64,000 bases of DNA from assembly GCA_027405735.1 (NCBI GenBank), contig JAPEHQ010000010.1:682001-746000 (forward strand). The letters run 5' to 3'. Shown here in pieces: positions 12,412 to 25,200 of the stretch. Within the stretch, counting starts at the first letter, position 1. Each line of letters opens with the position of its first letter. A model generated the notes under the pieces. The model had not been told where the DNA came from. It made no database searches and saw only the letters and a list, made by a program, of their open reading frames with translations. This stretch comes from Mucor racemosus (lineage: Eukaryota; Mucoromycota; Mucoromycetes; Mucorales; Mucoraceae). Both the position numbers and the translations under genes were made by a program.

Positions 12412-12503
12412 TAGGTACGAATAAAAGTCAATGTAAATCAGCTCTAGCGCATTAATTATCAAGTAAGACTATATTACCATCAAATAAACTACCACACAAT
12501 ATT

Positions 12504-12918
12504 TTTTTTTTTTTTTTTTAGGGTAGAACGTAGTGGATATACTTTATTTATTATTATTTAATGTGAAGACTTAATATACATGAAACCCCTACAATAACGT
12601 TTCATGTAGCACAACGTAAGCCATATGGGAAGAGGTTGAGAGGTCTCCACAAGTGGGCCTACTGTAAACAAGGTCGCTATAATGATTATACTATGAAAGA
12701 TGGGAAAGAAATCGACTAATTAAAATGCTGCACCAAGAGCCAAAACGGGCATGCGGAGAACGTCATACGAAAAAGTTGTGGGTTGGTGACATGACACTAA
12801 ACAGGAGATACAGTACTACATAATATTATCAAACAAACTTGCGTCCACCAGGATTCGAACTCGAGTCGTGCGCTTGGGAAGTACACTTCTTAACCATTCG
12901 GCCCAACCACCAAGGGCT
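12504..12918 (-). mobile_element. tRNA-derived SINE with 14-bp target-site duplication
   Basis: Read on the minus strand, the element starts at 12918 with a tRNA-like head. It has an A-box-like TGGGCCGAATGG (12894-12905) and a B box AGTTCGAATCC (12851-12861), then a body of about 320 bp, and ends in an A18 tail (T run 12502-12519 on the plus strand). It is flanked by a perfect 14-bp duplication TACCACACAATATT (12490-12503 and 12919-12932). The related repeat copy C has the uninterrupted site at 43372-43385, which proves insertion. The tRNA fold is degenerate; the anticodon loop can be read TTCCCAA (anticodon CCC). It is therefore a retroposon head and not a working tRNA gene. Confidence 0.85.
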
Positions 12919-13354
12919 TACCACACAATATTAACATGTACGTATAAAGATTTACAGTAATAAGCTTGAATCAAGTGGGTACAGCATCGTAGATTCTTGA
13001 AAAAGTTCTCAAGTATTATAAAATCTCTTATTTTTAAGACTTACAAAGCTTATAAGCGGAATATTAATTTCAAAAATTATTTTTGTCCAGATCATCAATT
13101 TTGACATTTTTTAATTTTTTTTTCTGGTTTTGCAAATCTAGAGTTAATTATACTACCAATTATAAAAACAAAAAATATACACATATACAGAATTTGGCGC
13201 TCTATTTGCTCAATAAAAAATAATAAACATTTTCACTGCAAAATGTTACATGAAAATCCTTTAATCAAAAAACCGTTTTTGGGCCAAAAATGCTAAGTTT
13301 CATTATTTAACATTTAATATTAAGCTTTTATAAAATGCGTATTAGCTATGCCTA

Positions 13355-13837
13355 AGTATAAAAGACGAGCCGAGCCTAGGACGAGCTTGACCAAAGCTCG
13401 CCACAACGAGCCGAGCTTTGTATCACTCGAGCTCGAGCCGAGCTTTAATAAAAGCTCGTTTGACAAAGACGAGTTTTTGACTTTTTTTTAAAAAGCTCGT
13501 TTGAGAAAGACGAGCTTTTGACTTCTTTTCAAAAAGTTCAAATTTAAATAATAATTAGTAAATGCTATGACATTATTACTTTAGATAATTGTCAATTGAC
13601 ATTCATAAGTTTGCTTTACTTTAGATATTTGTCACTGGAAAGGTAAAATAAAGCTCGCATTGAGATGATGAGTTTTAGTCGCTGCATAAAAAAGCTCGTT
13701 TGGGGTAAACGAGCTCTAGTCACGCGCAAAAAAAAGCTCGTCGAGGTTGAACGAGCTTTTTTGTAAGCTCGTCTAACTTTAACGAGCCTTGAGAAAAGCT
13801 CGGCTGCATAAAAAAAGCTCGGCTCGTTTAATATCAC
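13355..13837. mobile_element. GCTCG-rich fold-back (MITE-like) insertion
   Basis: 483 bp packed with about two dozen GCTCG/CGAGC words in alternating orientation, forming many short potential hairpins such as AAGCTCGTTTGAGAAAGACG followed by AGCTT. The ends are imperfect inverted repeats sharing ACGAGCCGAGC. It is flanked by a 12-bp duplication TAGCTATGCCTA (13343-13354, 13838-13849). Copies B (near 40219) and C (near 42950) of the host repeat run uninterrupted across this point, so it is an insertion. No transposase is encoded; the open frame at 13616-13837 is a by-product of the repeats. Confidence 0.8.
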
Positions 13838-14215
13838 TAGCTATGCCTACAATTTTCTCTCACAATGTAGTATATTTAAACGTTGGTTTTGGTATCAAAA
13901 ATTGATTTTTCTGTTTTTTGATCAAAATCACGAGTGTTGGTAAGGATAAAATGAGCCCCGAAAATGTCCGCTAAAAAGTCTGAATTTTCAGACCGTACGT
14001 GGTTAAATATAAGAAAAGTTAAAAAAAGAAACGGTTTTTTATTTAAAACTTAGATATATCATAGTATAATAAGAGACCTAGCAGCTCAATCTTGCTATGC
14101 TGAATTACGACATCGCTCTACGGGCTCGTTTTTGCAATTTTTTAATGAATGTATGATATGACAGACGGTTTTTCTAGTAGAAAATTTTATGTTTCTATTA
14201 TAGTAACAGATATTG

Positions 14216-15674
14216 TCTATTTTGCTTAGTTTATAGTTCAGTCGCTGCAATGCTGCTTTTACATTGGCTGAAATGTGCAATTTAGCAGGGTTTTAATTGC
14301 GCTAAATAATGTAAAGCTTAAAAACCCTTTTCTACATGTGTTCTTTCTCTCTTTTTGTTTTTATATTCCATGGATATATTCACTGTTTGATAAGGCATAT
14401 CAGACAATCAAGCTGATATTCTTTTCTTTTATCTAAATACGCATTTTAACATAAGGGACTAATGTTTTGAATATAGGTAGCAGTTATTATATTAGAGACT
14501 GATATTTTTATTTAACCGCATTCTAAAATCGAATATCATTATTTACTGTATTGTTGGATGTATTTCTTAATTACTAGATCAAATTGAAAGCAATGATATT
14601 TATATCTAATCATGAAAAAGTAGAACTAGTTACAAACCCAGGAAATGTTCCAGAAAAGTGATAAAATTTCAAATGATATAGAAACAAAAAAAAAAAAAAA
14701 AAAGAATAATCTAATGTTTTGTCTAATAACCATAGTTTTGATCGTAGCTACTGTATACTTGAAAACAAATCTTTTTACAGCTGACAATCGTAAACTAAAA
14801 TAGTAAGTTTAAAGAAGGTTAATTTAAGATAAGCTAGTTTCATTATAAAAGTGATGCTGTAACCTGATTTTACATTGAGATATTCTGGAATAAAGTCCTG
14901 ACTTTTAAGCGATAAAAAACTATAACCAACTGTTTAAATGATTTATTCTAGTACAAATCATAAAATGAACTAGAATAAATATCATATAATTCAGTAGCAG
15001 TATGCTAGGTACGCTTTCATATTTTTTTATGTTATTATTATTCATTACAATAGTGGTACATTTTGGTTTTGGAAATGGAATCCCCTTAAAACCCTGAATT
15101 GCTTAGTAAAATTACGCTTCCGCTATTAACGATTATTGAAGACCTTTCTCATTTTTGCACGATATCTTAAAAGATTTTTGATACGTGAACGATGGAACCT
15201 ACATAAAGTCAGATAAAGAACTTCCTCAGGCAATAGAATTAGAAAATTTTTAGGTATATTGGGATAGAAATAGCCTCAAATCACTTATTGGAAATGTCAT
15301 TTTTTTGCTCATACAATCGATTATATAAATATAAATAACATAAAGCAGCATTTTTTTCCTGTATGTCCTATTGTCTCATCAATTCATTCAGTTAATGCAT
15401 GGCCTTAATGAGACTTATATACCTTTAATGATATACAGAAGCCATGTTTTTAAGACGTAGCATATAATCATATTTGTAATATAAAGTAATTTCCCAGCAT
15501 TAAATTGCATATCAAATGATCAATAATTCAAAGTTCAAGCTTTATTAAACTATACAAGCTTCAAAATGTGTTATAATCGCACTGTTGTATTTGGTAGATC
15601 TTTCAATATAAAATCGTACTCTATATTTACAGAAGGTAGGCCATGTAATGGCCAAGGTATTTTTACATCATAAT
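14216..15674. other. intergenic, nothing recognised
   Basis: AT-rich DNA with an A18 run near 14685-14703. I see no gene, RNA or clear repeat. Confidence 0.5.
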
Positions 15675-15974
15675 TTATAATCGTTCTTCTTCTCCCATTG
15701 ATTGTACATCCGATTCATCCAAAATTGGTGATAATTCCTTTCTAAATGAGTCTCTTTGTTGGGAATTTGAAGGGCTGCTTGTTGCAGCAATAGTTTTGTG
15801 AAAGGAATCCCATAAATGCGAAGGTCCCTCAAATTGTGAACCGATGGCGTTCATTGTTTCCAAATTACGATTCAATCCATTTAAATTAGCCTGAAGTTGA
15901 TCCAAAGCAGACTTTACTTTTTCTACCATAATCGCTCTATCCTCTTCGAACTGAGCTAGAGTATTGGTATCCAT
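15675..15974 (-). CDS. DAD1: DASH complex subunit Dad1 (copy 1)
   Basis: Dad1 is a subunit of the DASH/Dam1 ring that couples kinetochores to microtubules. Single exon, 99 aa. The Dad1 signature is clear: FEEDRAIMVEKVKSALDQL, NLNGLNRNLETMNAIG and FEGPSHLWDSF (residues about 9-60), which is the F..eR..l...i...l..v..Nl..LNrnLe....vG.eF..v..LW..F pattern of the family. The C-terminal third is polar and low complexity. It is divergent from SdhD (768 bp between starts). A second, divergent Dad1-like gene lies at 51594-52046. Confidence 0.88.
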   Translation of the reverse strand: MDTNTLAQFEEDRAIMVEKVKSALDQLQANLNGLNRNLETMNAIGSQFEGPSHLWDSFHKTIAATSSPSNSQQRDSFRKELSPILDESDVQSMGEEERL

Positions 15975-16742
15975 GGCGATGAAATACTGGGAAAAGAAAG
16001 TGAAAAATGGCTTTGCAATCGCGCTCGCGACCCGAAGTCACCCAAAAAGATCGGCTATTCAAAGGTTTGTTGATCGATGAGCTACTTGATGAGCGCCCTT
16101 GGCGCTTTTGCTTGATCTCTCACAGATTAAATAATGTAAATCAGTTTTCAACAAGAATTCAATTAATATTTTGACAGCAATTGCCATGAAAACAAGAAAC
16201 ATAAGGTTAAATTACATTAGTTATTATTTGATCTGTATAAGTTGTTGTCATGGCAGCAAACTCCCGAGGCAACTGCTTGATACGAAGACTTGCATCTCAT
16301 AGGACGAATGATATCTCGGTATTCCATTCATTGGTAACATTACAAAAAGGATGCGGGGTAATATATATCTTTTTTCCATTTCAATTTTTCCAACAACCAA
16401 AATGAAATTTATCAGCTTTACCCGAAATTTATGGCAGAAAAGGGAGATGTCAATAAAGGAGATGTGTCCAAAAAGCTTGCATCAAGTTGCACCATGAATA
16501 ATCTGATCTGCTAATCGTTTATCCCAGATACAATAGCGAATTTCACATGAGCAAACAAGTGCAAATTAAGACTGCGTCATCAACCATAAGCGAATACGCC
16601 CGAAGCGGTGCGAAAATGATCAAGGGTGGAATAATATAATCCTGATTACACATTTCGAAATTGTTCACACCTTTACCTTACAGTCATATTAATTATCTTC
16701 CCCACTCTTTTTTTTTGTTATTTTCAATTTATAAATCGAAAA

Positions 16743-17410
16743 ATGGCTCTTCGTCTTGCTGCTACACCTGCTATTCGCTCCACCGCACGTCTTTTGGTGC
16801 GTCAACAACCTATGGGTCTTGTAAAGATTCATTCTTGTAAGTTTCAACATTTGGTACCTTTTTTTTTATCTTTCTCATATTAATTTTCAAGAGTAGCTGT
16901 TTCTCAATCTAATGCCATTGCTGCTCATAAGCCTGATCGTCTTCACGGTTCTTATCATTGGGATATTGAACGCGCCGCTTCTCTTGCTTTAGTTCCCATC
17001 ATTGCATCTCAACTTACATTTGGTGCTTCACCTGTTACTGATGTTCTTTTGGGTGTTGTTCTTCCTCTCCATCTTCACATTGGTAAGTTTTTTTTATTTT
17101 ATTAAAAGTTATATGATCAAACATATATTCAAACCATTTTATTTCGTAGGTTGGGATGCTTGTATCACTGGTAAGTGGAGATAATAATAAAAAAAATGCG
17201 GGGTAATCTTTTTATCTAAATCATTACTCTATTTGTAAATTTTTTTTTTTTTTCTGTTTAGATTATTTCAATCCTCGCAAGAGTGTCATTTTAAACAAAT
17301 TAATGACTGGTACTTTATGGCTCAGTACTACTGGTGTTGTTGTTGGTTGTTATCAATTCAACACTAATGATATTGGTTTGACTGAATTCATCAGCAAGAT
17401 GTGGGCTTAA
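16743..17410 (+). CDS. SDH4: succinate dehydrogenase membrane anchor subunit (CybS/SdhD)
   Basis: Anchors complex II in the inner mitochondrial membrane and contributes to heme and quinone binding. Exons 16743-16836, 16897-17082, 17150-17170, 17262-17410 give 149 aa. The first 30 residues (MALRLAATPAIRSTARLL) are an Arg-rich amphipathic mitochondrial presequence. The mature part has HGSYHWDIERAASL at the N-terminal helix start, three hydrophobic helices, and LHLHIGWDACITDYF, the family motif with the heme-ligand His and the quinone-site Asp-Tyr. Exon 3 is only 21 bp. The first acceptor is ambiguous: exon 2 may begin at 16894 or 16897, adding or omitting one residue. Confidence 0.93.
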
Positions 17411-18152
17411 TTCAAATTTCGTCAACTTGTTCATCATGCAAACTCCCTATCAACTACATACACCGCCGAATATCAGACTTTTTCTTAATTTTCAAATAGT
17501 TGAAGCGATGTTAAAGAAGCAGAATTGAACTAGTCCATTATTTATAAACGCATATACAACACAATAAATATTTGAAAAAAGGATTTAATGGGTGTTTATG
17601 ATGATTTTTTTGTATAGTATTTTGAGAATAGATATGGTCAAAGGTCCCTTTATTTCTTGTATTGGCAGGGCAGATCCTTGTATATCTATAAAAAAAAAAT
17701 ACCAACATTGATTGAACATGTTGAGGAATACTTGAAATATGCATATTTGTTAAGTGTTTTAGTACATTTTGAGGAGATTTTGACAAAGGAATCAATATGA
17801 TCGGCACATGAATTTTCAACAATGGTCAACTTTAAAGAGTTTCCATTACACCCTTAAATGATATAAATCAAAAATATCTATTTGTACAAAATTTGTAGCA
17901 TGTTATCGTTAATCTTATATTTTCTGTTTTTCGAAAAACAACTAATTTTTGTATTTTTTAGCCACTGTTCAAGAGTATATAATTTCCTTTTAACCGGCTT
18001 TCTAAATTATGTCATAATATCAAAATCTATACAATTCACAAGGATCCAGAAAAAAGGGTAATTTTAAATTTATAGAGTATATATTTATATTATAATGCTG
18101 TATATATGGTAAAAATAATGGTTATTATAGTATGTCTCAAAAAACATCGTTT
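17411..18152. other. intergenic between convergent SdhD and cytidylyltransferase
   Basis: 742 bp of AT-rich 3' flanking DNA for two convergent genes. The minus-strand frame 17538-17822 has no recognisable feature. Nothing else is seen. Confidence 0.55.
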
Positions 18153-19346
18153 TCAAAGAATCGGCGTCCCATTATTTGAAGAATGAACGCTTTGGGAAGA
18201 TGAAGCATCTGATGAGCCACTATCGTGGCTGCTTGGACTACGAGTTCTTTTATCACCGAGTGCTAATCTTCGTTTATTCAAGAATTTCTCCTGTGAAAAA
18301 ATGTCAGTATACAAAAAGGTATGAATTAGCAATATTTCAAACTTACAACAACATCTTCTGCTCCAAATCTACCGGCAAAACTCCTAATAAAGTCGTGGCT
18401 TTGATCTTCCCAAGTACCCAAATGCTCCAAAACCACATTTTTAATTTGGTTTTTGAGATCATCAATTGATTTCTTAGTTTTGATTTCCCTTTCTTTCATA
18501 AATGAGATATTTAAATCTTTTGCGCTTACACCTCTTTCGAGATTTCTACGTAAATAAGAATCATAATCCCGAACAATGCGTGTGATTAAATCAGATGTAG
18601 ATATACCATCTGTACGTTGAGTAGGTAAAAATCTTCCTTGTGCTTTAGCAAAAGCATATACATCACCTGATTCGGTCGATTGATAGGGTTCAGCATCATG
18701 GGCTACATAGTCAATTTGATGTTTATCAAGAAATTCTTGATTTACAAACCAAGGAGCATCTGGTACCACCTCATCTACCCATTTACAGTGACGAACAGAT
18801 TCATATCGTTCAATGTCTGTCATCACTGTCTTTCCTTTACGTTTATGAGTTTCTAAATCGCTACACACTATACTTGAGATGAGACGCTTGATTAATATAA
18901 ATGATAATATTTCTTACCACCAACTAATAAATAAACTTCCGGAAAAGATTTTTTAGCTTGTTCTAGTGCTTTTGCATGTCCAAAATGAAATAAATCATAT
19001 ATACCATCGCAATATATACGAACTGGACGATCTGTAGGTGGCTATTTTTATGCATGAAAGATAGAAATACATGAATCATGTTATTCAAAATACACAAACA
19101 AAAAACATCAACAAGAACTCTTACCTCGTTTACTTTAAAGTCGTATCCCATAATATCTAATCCGTGAGGTAATAGGGGTGAATCTGCAGTTAACGTTTTA
19201 TGTTGAGGTTGATAATCCGTTTCAGAAATTTTGGTTCTTTTTTGGGCTGGAGATGAAGTGCCTGAATTAGGTGTTGAAATCATAGAATCTAATTATATTG
19301 TTTAATTATTTCCTTGTTGAAAAAGAACACAATGGCACTTACCCAT
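18153..19346 (-). CDS. PCT1: choline-phosphate cytidylyltransferase
   Basis: Makes CDP-choline from CTP and phosphocholine, the rate-limiting step of the Kennedy pathway. Exons in gene order: 19343-19346, 19125-19288, 18918-19041, 18347-18867, 18153-18290 give 316 aa. Exon 1 holds only ATGG; splicing to 19288 gives [11 protein letters not shown]. The catalytic HxGH motif is in [10 protein letters not shown] (about residue 70), followed by [17 protein letters not shown] and [19 protein letters not shown], the second nucleotide-binding signature. The region after residue about 220 has the basic amphipathic stretch expected of the membrane-sensing helix ([17 protein letters not shown]), then a Ser-rich tail likely to be phosphorylated. 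It is somewhat shorter than yeast Pct1. Confidence 0.95.
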
Positions 19347-20323
19347 GATCTTATATAGATACAGATATAGATATGTATATACAAATTTAGAAGAAAATTA
19401 TGGAAGAGTATCCAAGAAAAAAGATATTTCCAGGTACAAGAAAAAGTAATGAAAGAAGAAGAAGAAAAAGAAGAAGAAGAAAGAAGGAAATGTGATTATT
19501 GAAATAACGCTGTAATTTTATACGCAGCGATTACCTTTGGAGCCTCTGATCGAAGCAGTGGTAATAAATGTATCATTACTCTATCATAGATTGCGTACGA
19601 CGTCATTTCTGCAATGGCTTTATAAAAGATCTCATAGAGGTTTCTCTTCCTCTTATGATGACAATTACCACTATTCACTCTAAATAATTCACGTGAAATA
19701 ATCGATTGGCTAGCAACAGACAAAGGCCATTTTTGTCAATAATTGACTGGGGGAAGCACACTCACTTTTATCAAGTCCAATCAAGAATGTAGTACAATGT
19801 TCAGATCATTATGTAATTTATTGATTGGACAAACTTGATATGAATCATGAGATAGATGTGGGTCTTTAAGCTGATAAATAAGCAAACATAATATCAGGAA
19901 TCCCCAAAATTATGGTATGTTTGCAGTAAATAATTGTTGCTTTGTTTGGTTCGAATCGTTGCAAAAAATGGTACCATGGTGGTGCGTATTTGAGTTCCAT
20001 TGATCCAGCAGGTTGATTTTGTTTCTATTAATCAACAGGCTTGATCTTCAATTAAAGAATAAGCAATGTTTTGAGGAAAGTTATTGCAGTATGAATGAAA
20101 GATCCAAATCAAAACGTATTACCCAAAACTAATGTTACACCATCATGAAATAACAACAATACATAAAAGCATTAGCTTAGATGCAAATAATATAGTGCAT
20201 TTTAAAGCAATTTTTACTGCAATTTGCATTAAAATAGCTTTGATATTTAGAGCTTGATATCAATATGTTTTACAAACAATTTCTTATAGATGTTTATTAA
20301 ATCTTCGCATCTAATATGTTTTC
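19347..20323. other. intergenic, 5' of cytidylyltransferase
   Basis: Contains a purine-rich GAAGAAGAAG tract (about 19452-19487) close to the cytidylyltransferase start and otherwise AT-rich DNA. The minus-strand frame 19496-19723 lacks an identifiable domain and lies where promoter sequence is expected, so it is not called. Confidence 0.5.
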
Positions 20324-21763
<1,440 letters not shown>

Positions 21764-24700
21764 GGCTTCATGCAATTATAATGTTTTTGATTATTCAAAA
21801 GAAAATAAAATTGTTGATTATTTATATAAAAAGGAAGAAAACGAGAAAACAAGAGTAAATGTCTTGGTGTTTATAATGAGTTTTGTTCTCAAGACTAAAT
21901 AATTGATAGTTAGTTATTAATATAGATTTTATTTTTCTTTTGTTAAATATTTGGTAACCAATTTAATTACCAATACAATTTATGTGTAAAAAGATGGCGA
22001 AGTTGTACCCAAAACTTATAAAAGAGGAAAGGGAGACAAAAGGAGAAATACATACACAGGAAAAAAAAAGTTTAATGTGTTAAGTACTCGCTTATGAATC
22101 TTGAAAAAGGAAGTTTTTTGTATTCAAAGCACTCATACTGACCTGTAAATCATTCATTTATCTGCGGTTAGTATGCTTAAATACCGATACAAGTTTTATG
22201 GTATAAAATGATGGTTATACATTGCTTGATATTTGCACATTCATCATTGATTTTGATTTGCTAAATAGTAATTGTATTTAGTGTTTCAAGTATAAAATAA
22301 TACACTCATTAATCTAATATAATGTTTATGTAAACATTTATATGCCATACGAAAAACCAAAGCCAAAAATGTGGATCTATATACTAGCTTGATGTTGGGA
22401 TCCACCAGCAATGCTATATAATAAAGTTTAATGGTATATTTATATTATCATCTATTAAAAAATATTTTTGCTCTGTGTATATATATACATATATAAGTAT
22501 CTTTGTAATAAAAAATGGGGTTAAAGTATTTGTAAGCTTATGTTTTCTTGTTTATTTTCCATTTCATTTAAAATCAACACTCTAAAGCTAAATGCATCCC
22601 GAATTTCATGCGATTTTAAAGCTGTCTATTTGCTAATGCGGCAAGTATTTCTCATCTTTTATCAAGTTTAGTTAGGGCTGCTCTTGTTGTTTATATTTAT
22701 CTTACACAAAACGTTAAAAGAACAAAATACAGTTTTACACAGCCACTCTTTTTCATTTCTAATCAAGCAAATTTGTTTGCGCATGTCACGGATACTAAAT
22801 TATCAAAAGATCATGAGAGATGATAGATATATCTAAATGCAGAAAGAATTAGTATTTACAACAAAAACTGTACAAATACATTTGATTTGGAGATTAGAGC
22901 AGACATTAAAATGACAAGCAAATATAGGAAAAATCATTTATTTGAGATTTTGAAGAAATGATTCAAGGCACTATTTTTGTTAATATCAATATTCTACAGG
23001 CTTCATCGAGAAAATCAGGCTACAAAAATTGGCATTTAGTCATGTATGTGTAAAATCTTTGGAAAAGAAAAAATCGATTAAACTTTAAAACATGGTTCTT
23101 CCAAGCAATGTGATGATCACAAATTAGGCCAAATCGTGTTGATAAAAAGTAAAGCAATCTTACTAACTATTCCCGTAAAATACGAATCGAGATATCTTCC
23201 ATTATCAATCATTCATTTGTTATTAGTAATTGTAGGACAAATAACGGGCATGGTATTTAAAATCGATTCGACTCCTTTTATAGGATGTTGTAGTATTGTT
23301 ATTTCATTACTAAATGCTAAGTCATTATAAGATGTTTTATGTTACTTCATCTGACTACTATCACCGTTTGCTAAAATTAATATAGCCTCATTTAATAATA
23401 CACATAGGTCATATTACCATGATCTACCACATGTACAGATTGAAATGTCTTAAGGAGCTTGACATGAAAATATAAATTATTGTACTTTATGTGATCTGTA
23501 TATCCATCATTTGACTTGGTTACATGCAAATGTACTCTTCGGATAAGAGACATTAAGAAAGTTAGATATATTTGTTGACCTAGGTACACAGGGGGTCCTT
23601 TTTTTGTGGAAATTTAGGGGATTTTATATATTTATATAATAATTAGGGCACCAATCAATGTATTTTCTTTTGATCTAACAGGGCATCAACTAGATGAATT
23701 TTTCTCTATACATGTTTGAAAAAATGGAAGCAATTTAGGAGCTGCTGTTCTCTAATTATGTGTATTTGTATCAAGTGGGTGTTCATCCTACAAGAAAGCA
23801 AACATACAGATTCAGGTCGTCAGTAAAATAGAATATGACGCATAACTTTAATTAAGAAGAAAGAGTGTGTGTTAGGGCTAAAAATATATATGTATCCTCT
23901 CCGGGAATGACTATAAGAAGTAGAAACTATTTACAGGATAGGAGATATACAATGGTCTTGATAAACTTGCAATAATAGTAGCTTTTCCTGTCGCCGTCTA
24001 GGAAATATCTTGATAGTTTAAAATTTTAAAGAATTTATTTAAAGGATTTCTATTGATATTAAACAGGTATATGGTTAATAGTAGTATTTTATAGTTGTAA
24101 AATAATGATTTTTATTTTTTGGCTTCCAAATAAAGCTTTTTCGAGAGGTATAGTCATCCGAAACAGATTTTTATAGATATGAAATGCCCGCCTGCTGTTT
24201 TATAATTGTAGCAATTTCACTTGATTTTTATACAAAAATAGCTCTTGGTTTGTTTCCATTATATGTACATTATTCTAAAATCAAGTATTTTTGTATCAAT
24301 ATTATATTATTCAACTTCATGTCCTAATATAATCAAATAAATGCAAAAAAAAAAAACAACAGCGGCGGGAATTGAAATTGAGAATTTTGAAAATTGATTT
24401 TCTGAATCCATCTGACATTTTTGCCATTTTTTCGAAAAAATTTAAAGCTTAAAGAGTTTTTATATCAAATTATTACAATTAAAACATAAAAGTGTAATAA
24501 TTAAATATATTTAATTTAAGTTACCCTATAAGCCATTATTTTTTATTTTAAATGTTTTTATATGAATGCTTCCGGTAACTACAATTATGTAGAATTTCAG
24601 TCTTTTCGAAAAAAGTCTAAAATTTCGGTTTTAAAACTCAAAGCAAGTGACACAATAACAAATATTGCATTATTTTAGATATATGTCTCCCATAAATACC

Positions 24701-25200
24701 TTAGTAAAAAGTTCCATTTTTCAGCTGAAAAATCAATTTTTTTAAAAATTGAGATTTTGGATGAGGGATGGTAAGGCAAAAATCGAACTGAAATTAATTT
24801 TTAGGAGTCATCACATAAACACTCTAGGATGAGTGTATTGAATGTTAACAATTGTTTGGTACGTTTTTAAAAGCTACAAGTGATTACAAATCGTCAAAAT
24901 GTGGCATTTAAAGTGCTAATATTGGCCCATTTTGTTGAATTAAAGGTTTTTCTATGTGTTATGTGCTCTTATTGTATTAAAGGTTTTTCTATGTGTTATG
25001 TGCTCTTATTGTATTAAAGGGTGCTCAAAAACTAACAAAAATAATTAAACAGTATGGTTTATATGTTGTATATACAGTAGACAATAAATTTTATTATATA
25101 TTTTTTCTCATAATACATGGTAAAGACAGTAATTACATACAGCAATGCTTAAACAAATGGTCATATACATATTTAAATCTTATATATTACAAGAATTGGG
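21764..25200. other. 3.4-kb gene-free region
   Basis: AT-rich throughout. It holds a 37-bp tandem duplication (listed) and several T- or A-rich runs. Open frames 23136-23330, 23392-23589 and 24993-25277 are short, have no domain and are not called. The stretch 24360-24800 has the homopolymer-rich texture of the dispersed repeats elsewhere, but I could not align it to them. Confidence 0.5.
24939..25019. repeat. 37-bp tandem repeat, 2.2 copies
   Basis: The unit beginning ATTAAAGGTTTTTCTATG and ending GCTCTTATTGT occurs at 24939-24975 and 24976-25012 without mismatch, followed by the start of a third unit. It lies in non-coding DNA. Confidence 0.92.

Larger units (their letters stand above)
12413..14215 (-). 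repeat. dispersed repeat family 1, copy A (with two nested insertions)
   Basis: Read on the minus strand it aligns with copy B (39860-41190) and copy C (42160-43460). Shared landmarks in order are a block with GCGAGCCC, CATAGCAAG, ACCACGTACGGTCTGAAAA, CAACACTCGTGATTTT, GGCCCAAAAAC, a GATGATCTG site, a block with CTTATTTTTAAGACTTACAA (as + strand) and TAATGCGC. No coding potential is visible, so it looks like a non-autonomous or decayed element. Its continuity is broken here by the SINE at 12504-12918 and the fold-back element at 13355-13837. Confidence 0.85.

Noticed and set aside
12841..12918. A functional tRNA gene
   Set aside because: The acceptor and T stems do not pair properly and the sequence continues into an element with an A tail and target-site duplication, so it is a SINE head.
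13616..13837. A 73-residue minus-strand frame
   Set aside because: It is read through the hairpin words of the GCTCG fold-back element and has no independent support.
19496..19723. A 75-residue minus-strand frame upstream of the cytidylyltransferase
   Set aside because: No ATG-supported conserved protein is evident and it occupies the expected promoter region. A missed upstream exon cannot be fully excluded.
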